Below are positions 51,276-60,945 of a stretch of 64,000 nt of DNA, in pieces. This DNA comes from SAR202 cluster bacterium bin127 (GTDB lineage: Bacteria; Chloroflexota; Dehalococcoidia; Lucifugimonadales; Lucifugimonadaceae), in the NCBI GenBank assembly GCA_002239045.1, contig MPNN01000006.1, forward strand, positions 1 to 64,000, given 5' to 3'. The notes below the pieces were generated by a model, which saw nothing but the letters and a program-made list of their open reading frames with translations, ran no database searches and was not told the origin of the DNA. The position numbers were made by a program, and so were the translations under genes. The first letter of the stretch is position 1. Each line of letters begins with the position of its first letter.

Positions 51276-51698
51276 ATGGAAATTGCGAGACGGATTGTTG
51301 CCGTGTTTTTGATCGCAACGGCAATTGCGGTCGTGGTCAATTTGGCGGCAACTCCGCTGTACCACGATGGTTCTGCTGACTATACGGTTTGGGAAATACT
51401 TAACTACTTCATGGCGGTAGGAACTGTGATCGTGTTGGTCGTTGGGATCTTGCGTAAACGGGCGATCGGTGGCACCGATGTTGACACGTTGACCTACCTC
51501 CGGACGTCGGTGGTGTTCTACGGCGGTATCGTATTGGCAAGCCTGTTTTTCTGGGAGTGGTTCTGGCAACTGAATCCAGACAGCGAGACTGGGGATGCGG
51601 TGACATCCCACCTGATTTATTTCCCCATTGTGGACATGATGTACGCCGTGCTCGCATTGATAGTTGGTCGGCGGATTTGGAGCGGCGGAACCAACTAG
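51276..51698 (+). CDS. Small membrane protein, unknown
   Basis: The 140-residue protein has four hydrophobic helices (RIVAVFLIATAIAVVVNLAA, YFMAVGTVIVLVVGIL, YGGIVLASLFFWEWFW, IVDMMYAVLALIVG). ATG 51276 has TAGGAGG upstream. No family recognised. It lies 82 bp before lhr on the same strand. Confidence 0.65.
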   Translation: MEIARRIVAVFLIATAIAVVVNLAATPLYHDGSADYTVWEILNYFMAVGTVIVLVVGILRKRAIGGTDVDTLTYLRTSVVFYGGIVLASLFFWEWFWQLNPDSETGDAVTSHLIYFPIVDMMYAVLALIVGRRIWSGGTN

Positions 51699-51780
51699 AC
51701 ACCCGCCGAGCGGCTTTTGACCGATTGGGCAGATTGGTCGGCCGGGTCGCTCGCTTAAACTCGTACCGTGGATATTTGCA

Positions 51781-54700
51781 ATGGTCCGAGGTGCTTCGAC
51801 AAAACCTGATGAGCTTGGAAGCTTCAGCGCGCCAGTAGCGCGTTGGTTCCGTGAGTGTCACGGTGTTGCGACCGAGCCGCAGCGTGAAGCATGGCCGCGC
51901 ATCAAGGACGGCGAAAATGTGTTGATCCACTCGCCTACGGGGTCTGGGAAGACTTTGGCGGCGTTCCTTTCGGCCCTCGACGCGCTGTATTCGGATGTTG
52001 CACTCACCAAGCGACGAGGCATCAGAACGCTCTACATTTCGCCTTTGAAGGCGCTCGGATACGACGTCGAACGTAATCTGCGTGAGCCAATGCGCGGTAT
52101 TGAAGAGGCGGCACGGACATTGGATGTAGCGATTCCGGAGGTCCGCGCGGATGTTAGGACTGGTGACACTCCATCGTCGGCGCGAGCGCGGATGTTGAGA
52201 AATCCGCCGCATATCTTGATCACTACGCCGGAGTCTCTGTACCTGATCCTTACATCGCTGCGTGCGCGCGAGATGTTGCAGACGGTCGAGACCGTGATCG
52301 TCGACGAGATACACACTTTGTGCACCAACAAACGAGGAGTGCATCTCAGCATCTCACTCGAACGATTGGAGGTTCTCGCGCCGGGGTTTCAACGGATCGG
52401 ACTGTCGGCGACACAACGTCCGTTGAGTGAAGTGGCACGATTACTAGGCGGGCAGTCGGTTAGCGTCGGGGGAGGCAATGTCGATGGACTGCCGCCGCAG
52501 CCGCGACCCGTATCGATCGTGGATTGTCCGGGCTCCAAGCAGATCGAGGTGAGTGTGCATGGGATGGCCGAGGCGGTTGGTGCGGACCCGGGTTCGATCT
52601 GGCCGAAGTTGATACCGCGAGTTTTGGACGACATCGAGACTCACGATACGACTCTGGTGTTCGCCAATAGCCGCCGTCAAGCAGAGAACGCCGCGGACCG
52701 GTTGAATACCGCCCACGGAGAACGGGCCAATGGCGACGTGGAGGGTTCCGCGATCGGAAGCGGCTTCATCGGATCGGGTGATGAAGACGGCCCGTTCATG
52801 GCGCATCACGGAAGTCTGTCCGATACGATGCGGCGCGATATCGAGGAAAAGTTGAAGGCTGGCGAATTGCCGGCGCTGGTTGGTACGAGTTCGCTGGAGT
52901 TGGGAATCGATATCGGCAGTATCGATTTGGTGGTGCAGTTGCAGTCGCCTAAGACGGTTACTCAGGGTCTGCAACGGGTTGGTCGTGCTGGACATTCAGT
53001 GGGTGCGATCAGTTGCGGAAAGATCTATGCGACCCACCCAGAGGATTTGATGGAGGCGGCGGTTGTTGCGAAGGGTATGCAGGAGCGACGAGTGGAGGAA
53101 GTATCGGTGCCTCGCAATTCCTTGGATGTTTTGGCCCAGCAGATCGTGGCTGTGGTCGCGGTGCAGGATTGGCCGGTGGCGGACCTTTATCGTTTGGTGA
53201 AAGGCGCGTACCCGTACTCGGACCTGGATTACGAAAATTTCTTGGGCGTAGTGAAGTTGGTGTCGGGTCACTATCCAAGCGAACTGTTCTCGGCGTTGCG
53301 AGCGCGTGTTCACTGGGATCGGACTCAGGACGTTCTTCAGCAACTACCGGGCACGCGGATGATGGCGATCAGCAATGGCGGTGCAATTGTGGATCGAGGT
53401 GCGTTTGCGGTGGTGTTGCCGGATCGGAAGACTCGGATTGGGGAGTTGGACGAGGAGTTCGTGTTCGAGTCGGGAGAAGGTGACGCTTTCATGTTGGGGA
53501 GCCAGGTTTGGCGGGTGGCCAAGATCGAGGATGATCGAGTGATCGCTGAACCGGCGGCAGGGGCGGCGCCACGGATGCCGTTTTGGCGAGGAGATTTTCC
53601 GTGGCGACCATTGGACTTGTCGTACTCACTTGCGAAGTTTCGCGCTGAGGTAGCGGAGCGAGTCAGGCCGTATGTGGAAGACGAGGTCGCGCCGGCCGAT
53701 GTCGTTGAATGGCTGCAGCTGGAGTATCCGATGGATGAGGTGGGTGCTCGGCAGATCATCGACTATGTCAGGCGGCAGATTCGATGGTCTGGGGAGATTT
53801 CGTCGGACAGGACGGTAATCGTCGAAACGTATCAGGATTCGATTGGCGATCTTAGGATCGTGGTTCATTCGCCGTTCGGCGGTCGGATAAATGGCCCATG
53901 GTCGGTTGCGATCGCGCGTGAGTTGTTGCGACGCAAGAAAGTGGAACCTGAGATTCAGGTCTCCGATGACGGAATCATGTTCCGATTGCCACAGTCTGAC
54001 GATGTCGCGCCGGTGGACTTCATCGCCGAGATGACGAGCGATGAGGCGAAAAAGACCATTCTCGACGGAATGATCGATTCACCGCTGTTCGGTGCTGTCT
54101 TCAGGCAGAATGCGTATCGGGCGATGCTGTTGCCGAGTCCGGGTCAGTTTAGGCGCACGCCGTTCTGGTTGCAGCGATTGCGGTCCAAGGATCTGCTGTC
54201 GATTGCCAAATCATTTCCGGACTTCCCGATTGTGCTGGAGACGTATCGGGACGCGTTGGAAGACTTCATGGACATGCCGGGATTGGAGCGGATCTTGGAT
54301 GATGTTCAATCGGGAGAGATTGAGCTGAAGTTCGTGGAATCTGATGTGCCTTCTCCGGTGGCAAGGGCTTTGGAGTTCAATTTCAAGGCGTTTTGGATGT
54401 ACCAGTGGGACACGCCAAAAGCCGAACGTGGACTTCAGACGTTGAATATCGACCGTGAGGCGCTCGGGCAATTGTTCCGTAATCCAGAGGCGGCGGGACT
54501 GCTGAGACGAGAAGCGATCGAGGACGTGTCCGCGTTAGTTGGACGTTCGAGCCCGGGGATGAAAGTACGGACGGAAACGGAATTGGCGCAGCTTTTGGCG
54601 GAGGTTGGCGATCTGGCGGATGAAGAGATTGCGGATCGTTCCGAAGAAGGATGGTTTGACTGGGTTCAAGGGTTGGCTTCGCAGGGCAGGGCACAGTTGG

Positions 54701-56406
54701 TTGAGTTCGTTATTGACGGACGCGTGCAGCAGCGATGGGTTGCGACGGAGTTGGTTGATGAGTATCGATCGTCGATGAGGGACCCGTGCGATTTCGGATC
54801 GGCTAGGAGGGTTGTGGCGCGCTATCTTTCCCGAAGCGGGCCGGTGCCGGTGGCAGTGATCGAATCGCGTTATCCGATCGATCGCGCGGTGTTGCACGAT
54901 GTGCTGGACGAATTGATGGCGGACGCGCGGGCTTCGAAGGGGTACTTTACGGATGCCGGAGAGGAAGAGTGGTTGGACCTGGCGACATTGGCTCGGATCC
55001 AAGAGCGAACATTGGCGATATTGCGATCTGAGGTTGAGCCTTCGGACCCGATGGACTATCAGGCGGCGTTGGTGCAACGTCACTGTTTGAACGATTCCAG
55101 GGATGAAGATTTGTACGGGGGGACTTGCAATGCATTGAAAATGCTCCAAGGTTTGCCGATCCCGGTCGAACAGTGGGCGCGAGACGTGTTGCCAGCGAGG
55201 GTTGATCGATTTTCGACCAATGTGTTGAACGAAGTGCTGGCGAGCGGAGATTTCAGGTGGGTGTTTTGTCAGGACGGCACGCGCGATACTCGGAGCGTGG
55301 CGTTGGTCCGGACTGGTGAGGGTCGAGCGGCGCTGCCATCAGCGACGGTTGATGTCATTGCAGGCGATTTCGGCACCTTGAATGATCAATCGAGAGGCGT
55401 TTATGAGTTCATTTCGGCTGAGGGCGTGGCGACCTCCGAGACGATACTCGCAGCTGTTGCGGGAGTGAATCCATCGGAGCTTGCGGCGGTCATCCGAGAT
55501 TTGGCGCTTCGCGGCATGATTACTGGAGATTCTTGGCCAGTTGCCGCGGCGATTGCGCGGTCTTCGACGGAAGAAGTCTCTACGATTGAGGCTAGTCCGG
55601 TCGCGACTGGACGAGGGCGTCGAGTCGGTCACCGCCGTGACGTTCGGCGGCAATTCGCTCAGCGATTGCGCACAACGCAGGGAATATTGGCGCCGGGAGT
55701 GAATTGGTCAGCTACGTCTCGATTTTCGTTCCTGGGTCCAGGTCTGGATGAAGCACAGGTTGCTGAAAAGCGAGCCGGCTTGTTGTTGCGACGTCATGGT
55801 GTGGTGACGCGGCGAGCTATCGAGCTTGATCGACTGGGGTGGGATTGGTGTCCGATCTACCGAGCATTGAATCTGATGGAACTTAGAGGCGCGGTCAGGA
55901 GGGGCTATTTCGTTACCGGCCTTCCGGGAGTGCAGTTCGCAACGACGGATTTCATCGAGTTGATGCGCTCGGTTGGCGGCGAAGGTAAAAGTGCTTCGTC
56001 CGTGAGCATCGTGGCGGCGACGGATCCGGCGTATATTTTCGATCGCAACTTAGCGTCGATTTCGCAATCTCCATGCGCAGGCCTGCTGAATCTCAGCCGA
56101 AACGCGAGTACGAGGATAGCTTTTGTGAGTGATCGGCCAATCATGGTGGCATATTCGAGCGGTGCCCGAGTTGAGACGGGGGATTCTTCGGATGCGGAGA
56201 TTGAGAACGGGATTCTGGCGCTCGTGCGGTCGATTGCCGCGGCATCGGTTGGCCGACGTGTGGCGATCAGTGAGTGGAATGGCACGGCGGTGATCGAGTC
56301 GACAGCGTCTGCGATGCTGGCGAAGATTGGTTTCCGACGTGACTATCCGAACATGGTTATCGATGCGCTAAATTCGCCGTTGGCAATCGTGAGAGGGATG
56401 GACTAA
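51781..56406 (+). CDS. lhr: Large helicase-related protein Lhr, full length
   Basis: A 1541-residue superfamily-2 helicase, about the same length as E. coli Lhr. Helicase motifs: LIHSPTGSGKTLAAF (Walker A), TLYISPLKALGYDV, VIVDEIHTL, LSATQRPL, ALVGTSSLELGIDIG and QRVGRAGHS. The Lhr core continues with WH and beta-barrel parts to about residue 870, and the C-terminal tandem winged-helix region, absent from the short Lhr-core proteins, is present. Lhr unwinds DNA:RNA and DNA duplexes and is linked to repair; in E. coli the C-terminal part has uracil-DNA glycosylase activity. ATG 51781 is the first start in the frame. Confidence 0.92.
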   Translation: MVRGASTKPDELGSFSAPVARWFRECHGVATEPQREAWPRIKDGENVLIHSPTGSGKTLAAFLSALDALYSDVALTKRRGIRTLYISPLKALGYDVERNLREPMRGIEEAARTLDVAIPEVRADVRTGDTPSSARARMLRNPPHILITTPESLYLILTSLRAREMLQTVETVIVDEIHTLCTNKRGVHLSISLERLEVLAPGFQRIGLSATQRPLSEVARLLGGQSVSVGGGNVDGLPPQPRPVSIVDCPGSKQIEVSVHGMAEAVGADPGSIWPKLIPRVLDDIETHDTTLVFANSRRQAENAADRLNTAHGERANGDVEGSAIGSGFIGSGDEDGPFMAHHGSLSDTMRRDIEEKLKAGELPALVGTSSLELGIDIGSIDLVVQLQSPKTVTQGLQRVGRAGHSVGAISCGKIYATHPEDLMEAAVVAKGMQERRVEEVSVPRNSLDVLAQQIVAVVAVQDWPVADLYRLVKGAYPYSDLDYENFLGVVKLVSGHYPSELFSALRARVHWDRTQDVLQQLPGTRMMAISNGGAIVDRGAFAVVLPDRKTRIGELDEEFVFESGEGDAFMLGSQVWRVAKIEDDRVIAEPAAGAAPRMPFWRGDFPWRPLDLSYSLAKFRAEVAERVRPYVEDEVAPADVVEWLQLEYPMDEVGARQIIDYVRRQIRWSGEISSDRTVIVETYQDSIGDLRIVVHSPFGGRINGPWSVAIARELLRRKKVEPEIQVSDDGIMFRLPQSDDVAPVDFIAEMTSDEAKKTILDGMIDSPLFGAVFRQNAYRAMLLPSPGQFRRTPFWLQRLRSKDLLSIAKSFPDFPIVLETYRDALEDFMDMPGLERILDDVQSGEIELKFVESDVPSPVARALEFNFKAFWMYQWDTPKAERGLQTLNIDREALGQLFRNPEAAGLLRREAIEDVSALVGRSSPGMKVRTETELAQLLAEVGDLADEEIADRSEEGWFDWVQGLASQGRAQLVEFVIDGRVQQRWVATELVDEYRSSMRDPCDFGSARRVVARYLSRSGPVPVAVIESRYPIDRAVLHDVLDELMADARASKGYFTDAGEEEWLDLATLARIQERTLAILRSEVEPSDPMDYQAALVQRHCLNDSRDEDLYGGTCNALKMLQGLPIPVEQWARDVLPARVDRFSTNVLNEVLASGDFRWVFCQDGTRDTRSVALVRTGEGRAALPSATVDVIAGDFGTLNDQSRGVYEFISAEGVATSETILAAVAGVNPSELAAVIRDLALRGMITGDSWPVAAAIARSSTEEVSTIEASPVATGRGRRVGHRRDVRRQFAQRLRTTQGILAPGVNWSATSRFSFLGPGLDEAQVAEKRAGLLLRRHGVVTRRAIELDRLGWDWCPIYRALNLMELRGAVRRGYFVTGLPGVQFATTDFIELMRSVGGEGKSASSVSIVAATDPAYIFDRNLASISQSPCAGLLNLSRNASTRIAFVSDRPIMVAYSSGARVETGDSSDAEIENGILALVRSIAAASVGRRVAISEWNGTAVIESTASAMLAKIGFRRDYPNMVIDALNSPLAIVRGMD

Positions 56407-56438
56407 CCGAGTCCGGCCAAAATTTGGTCGATGAGCGA

Positions 56439-56738
56439 CTAGACCCCTTCAATGATGACGATGTCGGTGTTCGACGACTTGTCGAGCATGTCTTTGAGTT
56501 CAAGAAACTCAAGGGATTGGGACCATGTTACGGCGGTTTCAAAATCAGGGAACTCAATGACCACGAGACGTTTCGGTGTCCAATCGCCATGAACGATCTT
56601 GATGTTCTCGCTGCGAACGATGAACTTTCCGCCGTGAGCTTCGATGGTGGGGTCAAGCTTTGCGCGAAATCCTGCGAATAGCTCGGAATCCGTGATTTCG
56701 ACGTCGGTTATTACATATGCTGCCATTTCGTTGGTCAT
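56439..56738 (-). CDS. DUF1330-family protein
   Basis: AAYVITDVEITDSELFAGFR and HGGKFIVRSENIKIVHGDW and the end of the central strand (RLVVIEFPDFETAVTW) match the DUF1330 ferredoxin-like dimer fold, about 95 residues. Function of the family is unknown. ATG 56738 or 56726 may start it. It is convergent with lhr. Confidence 0.85.
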   Translation of the reverse strand: MTNEMAAYVITDVEITDSELFAGFRAKLDPTIEAHGGKFIVRSENIKIVHGDWTPKRLVVIEFPDFETAVTWSQSLEFLELKDMLDKSSNTDIVIIEGV

Positions 56739-56959
56739 GCCTCTCGAATCAGGGTTTCACCGGGTTTGAGTGGCAACGTATCGATGCAAATCAAGCCATG
56801 GTGACGGGAACCAATATGTTACGGGAACATCCGCCGCGACACGATGCAACGTATCTTATTTTGGTTGAAAAGCTGGTGGAATGCGGTTTGGGCTATCAAT
56901 CCGCGTGACGCCGAAATTTATAAGTGTTGGTAAGCAACCGAGAAAGGAACGGTGGGATC

Positions 56960-57721
56960 ATGCGCGACTCAAACGTATCGACGGCCGTGATGAACGCAGG
57001 CAGTTTTCAATATCGCATCATCGGCGATGATTTGCAGATGCTGGAGATCCGTTTGGGTCCGGGCGAAGAGATCATCGGTGAGGCCGGTGCGATGATGTAC
57101 ATGGAGCCGGGCATCGAGTTCGAGTCGAAGATGGGCAAGCGTCCGGGCGGAGGTGGAGGAGGGATGCTTGGTGGCCTCATGAATGCCGGTGCTCGTATGC
57201 TGGCAGGTGAGAGCATCTTCGTCACCCATTTCCAGAACGTAGCCAACCAGGGCCAAATCGTGGCTTTTTCGTCGGAAGCGCCGGGCAAGATTGTGTCGAT
57301 CGACCTTGGCGGTTTGGGCGGCACGGTGTTGGCGCAACGTGACGCGTTCCTTTGCGGTTCATCGGATACGGGCATCACGGTCGCATTTCAAAGGAAACTT
57401 GGCGCAGGATTTTTCGGTGGCGAGGGGTTCATTCTCCAGAAGGTGCAAGGCAACGGGCACATATTCATGTCGGCAGGCGGAACCATCGTTGAGCGTGAAC
57501 TGAACGGTGAACGTTTGCGGGTCGACTCCGGATGCATCGTTGCGTTCCAAGAAGGCATCAACTACGACATTCAACGCGCGGGGAATTTGAAGTCGATGTT
57601 GGCTGGCGGAGAGGGTTTGTTTCTAGCGACGCTCGAAGGTCGAGGCAAGGTCTGGTTGCAGTCGATGCCTATAGGGCGATTGGCTCACATCATTCACTCG
57701 AAGATGCCGAGCAGCCAGTAA
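56960..57721 (+). CDS. AIM24 / TIGR00266-family protein
   Basis: QMLEIRLGPGEEIIGEAGAM, the Gly-rich GGGGGGMLGGLM, FVTHFQNVANQGQIVAFSSE, FLCGSSDTGITVAFQRKLG and GEGLFLATLEGRGKVWLQS are the conserved blocks of this beta-helical family, whose mitochondrial member AIM24 organises inner-membrane complexes. Bacterial function is unknown. ATG 56960 has AAAGGAAC upstream; the frame extends 12 codons further without a better start. 253 residues. Confidence 0.85.
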   Translation: MRDSNVSTAVMNAGSFQYRIIGDDLQMLEIRLGPGEEIIGEAGAMMYMEPGIEFESKMGKRPGGGGGGMLGGLMNAGARMLAGESIFVTHFQNVANQGQIVAFSSEAPGKIVSIDLGGLGGTVLAQRDAFLCGSSDTGITVAFQRKLGAGFFGGEGFILQKVQGNGHIFMSAGGTIVERELNGERLRVDSGCIVAFQEGINYDIQRAGNLKSMLAGGEGLFLATLEGRGKVWLQSMPIGRLAHIIHSKMPSSQ

Positions 57722-57745
57722 AGATTTCGAATCAACAATGAACTG

Positions 57746-57777
57746 CGCCCGACCGCATTTCGGAATGCGATCGGGCG
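57746..57777. terminator. Bidirectional hairpin between two convergent genes
   Basis: CGCCCGACCGCATT and AATGCGATCGGGCG pair over 14 bp with one mismatch around a TCGG loop. It lies between the AIM24-like gene and fic, which converge here. There is no strong T run on either side. Confidence 0.65.
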
Positions 57778-57790
57778 ACATCATTCAAGA

Positions 57791-58930
57791 TCAACTACGT
57801 GCGTTCGCTGAGGCAGGGACGGCGTTGACCAAGTCGTACCTCGTGCTGCGTCCGCCAGACTGACTGCGCTCAAGGACGCTTTTGTTGATTAGGTCCGTTA
57901 TGTCCCTCAACGCCGTGTCTTGAGAACATCCGGTGATTTTCGCCCACCGGGTCGTCGTCAAATAACCATCGAACCCGTTGACGAGTTGTCTGATGACCTT
58001 GCGCTGCCGGTCGTTGAGCTGCATCCCCGCGAAGGTGTCCCAGAACCGAACTCGAGCAACTGCAGATGCGACGGTGTCTTGGGCGTTTTCAAGAGCGCGT
58101 CCTAAGCAGTCCAAGAACCACACCATCCAATTGGTGATGTCCATCGCACCTTTTTGTGTGAGTTCGAGTATTTCGTAGTAATCGGCTCTTTCTTTGCGGA
58201 TTTGGGATGACATGCTGTAGAAACGCTGTGAAACGCCATCGGACCTTGCCAATGCCATGTCGGCGATTCCCCGCGCGATCCTTCCGTTACCGTCGTCGAA
58301 TGGGTGAATAGTAACGAACCACAGATGGGCGATTGCGGCATTCAGGATGTTGTCGTGTTTTGTTGGCGCGTTGAACCACTGGAGAAAGGCCCGCATCTCC
58401 TGTTCGATGCGATCCTCAGAAGGCGCTTCGAAATGGATGCGTTCGCGTCCGATCCGACCGGAGACGACGCGCATAGGACCGTCACCCGGGGCACGCCACG
58501 CTCCGGTGGTGATGCGGGTTATGTTGTTCCGTCCGGTTGGAAACAGCGATGAATGCCAACCAAACAGGCGCTCTGCGCTGAGCGGTTCGTCACTTTTCAA
58601 TGTGGCATCGACCATCAGATCGACGATGCCGTCGACGTTGCGGTGAGGAGGTGCCAGTCCACCGATATCCACGCCCAGCCGCGAGGCGACGGAGGACCGA
58701 ACCTCGTCTACGTTGAGAACTTCGCCTTCAATCTCGCTCGTTTTCAACACGGTTTCGGTAAGCGCGTTCAACTCGGCCTGTTGTCTGAGGTCGAATCCGA
58801 CGGCTTCCATGCGTCCGAGCAGAAGTCCCTGTTGGTGCCGAATGGTGGCGAGCAGGTCGATGAGTTCTTCTTGCCGCCACTGGAAATGTGGCCAATCAGG
58901 ATGTTCGTGTATGTATGTTATCCGCAACAT
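57791..58930 (-). CDS. Fic-domain protein with C-terminal winged helix
   Basis: TIHPFDDGNGRIARGIADM is the Fic active-site motif with all residues for AMP transfer. KTSEIEGEVL near residue 65 is the inhibitory Ser/Thr-xxx-Glu-Gly motif in the N-terminal helix, so the enzyme is of the self-inhibited class II type. The C-terminal 80 residues form a winged helix (RWAKITGCSQDTALRDITDL), suggesting DNA binding. Length 379 is typical. The start codon lies inside a TCCGCA palindrome that may be its own operator. Confidence 0.88.
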   Translation of the reverse strand: MLRITYIHEHPDWPHFQWRQEELIDLLATIRHQQGLLLGRMEAVGFDLRQQAELNALTETVLKTSEIEGEVLNVDEVRSSVASRLGVDIGGLAPPHRNVDGIVDLMVDATLKSDEPLSAERLFGWHSSLFPTGRNNITRITTGAWRAPGDGPMRVVSGRIGRERIHFEAPSEDRIEQEMRAFLQWFNAPTKHDNILNAAIAHLWFVTIHPFDDGNGRIARGIADMALARSDGVSQRFYSMSSQIRKERADYYEILELTQKGAMDITNWMVWFLDCLGRALENAQDTVASAVARVRFWDTFAGMQLNDRQRKVIRQLVNGFDGYLTTTRWAKITGCSQDTALRDITDLINKSVLERSQSGGRSTRYDLVNAVPASANARS

Positions 58931-59012
58931 ATGCGGATATTATACACGATATTCTCCGCATCAGCCCTTAATCTCCGTATATATGCGGAGATTAAGGTTG
59001 CTATTCTCCGCA
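58920..59012. promoter_or_regulatory. Cluster of TCCGCA inverted repeats at the fic promoter
   Basis: ATCCGCA-ACATA-TGCGGAT (58920-58938) overlaps the fic start codon. A 26-bp near-perfect palindrome (58969-58994) has arms TAATCTCCG/CGGAGATTA, and single TTCTCCGCA sites lie at 58952-58960 and 59004-59012. TATTATACACGATAT between them may hold -10 sequences. Confidence 0.65.
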
Positions 59013-59031
59013 AGCGATGGATAAGAGACCA

Positions 59032-60201
59032 TCAGCCGCGCGCCATCTCGTCGTGGACGATGCGCATGGCCTGGTGGTGACTGACACCGTCATCTTTGAG
59101 TTGAGCGTAGCGTGCTTCGTCGATGTTGCTTCGGTCGAGGAAACCTCGGATGTCGTACCTACCAGGTTCTTCGACCGTAACCTTGCCCTCATCGATCATG
59201 AGTTCGAGCGGATATTCCTGTTCTTCCATCGGCAGGTGAACGACTTTGTTCTGCCGAGCGGATTCGTACATCGCCATCATGATTTCCACGGTGTCGCGAG
59301 CGATGTGGCCGGCGTTGCGATGCTCGGGTCCACCGTCGAGCCAACGGACCAGTTCTTCGACTTGCTTGCCGTTCATGTTGCCGCCGATGGCCTGATCGCC
59401 TTCTGACAAGTTGAGATCAACATCTTGCCAGCCGTTGGTCTCAGCGTTGAAGAGTTTCAGAACCGTTTCACGTACGTGGAGCATGCCCTCGGTGCCACGG
59501 ATGAAGAACTTGCCGGCATCGCAGTCGTTGTCCCAGAGATCGGACTGGATGAAGAACTGCAGCGGATCGTCGAACATAACGAGGCCGATGCATGCATCTT
59601 CGATGGGGGTGTTACGTTCGTACTTGTCGGTTGTACGCTGGACCGCGCCCATCACCCAACGGGGTTTAGGGTCACCGAGAATGAACTTTGCGCCGTCGAT
59701 GGAGTGCGTCGCCCAGTTGGCGAGGCCTTCTTTAACGCGGATGTCGACGCGGAGCGGGATGCCGATGGCGCCGGCTGCGACGAGTTCCTTGGCTTTGTTC
59801 CATCCGGGAGTGAAGCGGCGTTGGTGGCTGATCACTAATTTGACGTCGTTAGCGTCGCAGGCATCGACCATTCGGTTGGCACGACCCATACCGATCGCCA
59901 TCGGTTTTTCACAGATGATTGCTTTGACAGATGGATAGCCGGCCGCTTCGGCGGTCAACGGGTCGTGAAGCAGATGCCAAGTGCAGACGCTGACAATGTC
60001 GGGCTCGGCGTCGTAGGCGCACTCTTCGAGCGTTGCATAGGACTTGGGAATGCCCCAATCGTCCATGTACATTTGGCGCGCTTCAGGTATCGGATCGACG
60101 CATGCGACGACATCGACAGCATCGACCAGCGAGTAACCATCCATGTGCGCATGTGCGATGCTGCCGCAGCCCACGATCGCCGCTTTGTATCGACCCGTCA
60201 T
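59032..60201 (-). CDS. Gfo/Idh/MocA-family NAD(P)-dependent oxidoreductase
   Basis: AAIVGCGSIAHAHMDGY (residues 7-23) is the Rossmann motif, and AIICEKPMAIGMG has the conserved Glu-Lys-Pro of the family. HIARDTVEIMMAMYESARQ closes the C-terminal alpha/beta domain. 389 residues. Members oxidise sugars, inositols or related compounds. Substrate unknown. It is divergent from nicotinamidase. Confidence 0.85.
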   Translation of the reverse strand: MTGRYKAAIVGCGSIAHAHMDGYSLVDAVDVVACVDPIPEARQMYMDDWGIPKSYATLEECAYDAEPDIVSVCTWHLLHDPLTAEAAGYPSVKAIICEKPMAIGMGRANRMVDACDANDVKLVISHQRRFTPGWNKAKELVAAGAIGIPLRVDIRVKEGLANWATHSIDGAKFILGDPKPRWVMGAVQRTTDKYERNTPIEDACIGLVMFDDPLQFFIQSDLWDNDCDAGKFFIRGTEGMLHVRETVLKLFNAETNGWQDVDLNLSEGDQAIGGNMNGKQVEELVRWLDGGPEHRNAGHIARDTVEIMMAMYESARQNKVVHLPMEEQEYPLELMIDEGKVTVEEPGRYDIRGFLDRSNIDEARYAQLKDDGVSHHQAMRIVHDEMARG

Positions 60202-60354
60202 GTCGGAATACCTTTCACTCGTACCGCGCAGATTGGCTGCATCGGATGATCTGATGCAAATAGGATATGCGAAACTAATTGCCAGATGTGGCCTAGGACG
60301 GTGGGCAATTCGCGGTACAGATCAAGGAAGTTCAAGTTCATTGAGGAGAGTGCG

Positions 60355-60945
60355 ATGTCTAACTCGAACAGAGTGCTGATAGTGGTTGATGTGCAGAACG
60401 ACTTCGTCGATCCGAGCGGCAATCTTTACGTTCAGGATGCGCCGTCGGTGGTTCCGAACATCAACACCAAGATCGCCGCAGCCCGTGGCGATGAGAGGTT
60501 AATCGTATACACGCAGGACTGGCATCCGGAGGTGACACCACATTTCGCTAAGGACGGTGGCATCTGGCCCGTCCACTGCGTAGCCGGCAGCTGGGGGGCG
60601 CAGTGGTATTCGGAACTAGAGGTGGCGACGAATTCTCAGGTGGTCCGGAAAGGGACCGGCGGAGAAGATGGCTACTCCGGTTTTTCCGTCCGTGATCCAT
60701 TGACCAACGCCGAATCAGATACGGCGATGGAGGAAATTCTCAAGCGGCATGGCGTTACGGATGTGGATGTGGTGGGTATTGCCACCGACTACTGCGTGAA
60801 GGAGACGGCGTTGGATGCGTGTCGCCGCGGCTACAAGACGAACATCTATCTGGACTGCATGAAGGGCGTGAATTTGCAGCCTGGTGATGCCGACTCCGCG
60901 ATCGCGGCGATGGTCGAAGCGGGCATCGAGGTGTTTGACGGTTAG
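60355..60945 (+). CDS. pncA: Nicotinamidase / isochorismatase-family hydrolase
   Basis: From ATG 60355 (GAGGAGAG upstream) the protein has 196 residues. VLIVVDVQNDFVDPSGNL supplies the catalytic Asp-12, YTQDWHPEVTPHF the metal-binding Asp/His/His, VRKGTGGEDGYSGF the Lys, and IATDYCVKETALDA the nucleophilic Cys. This is the pattern of nicotinamidase, which makes nicotinate for PncB. Its stop overlaps the stop of the convergent gene. Confidence 0.85.
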   Translation: MSNSNRVLIVVDVQNDFVDPSGNLYVQDAPSVVPNINTKIAAARGDERLIVYTQDWHPEVTPHFAKDGGIWPVHCVAGSWGAQWYSELEVATNSQVVRKGTGGEDGYSGFSVRDPLTNAESDTAMEEILKRHGVTDVDVVGIATDYCVKETALDACRRGYKTNIYLDCMKGVNLQPGDADSAIAAMVEAGIEVFDG

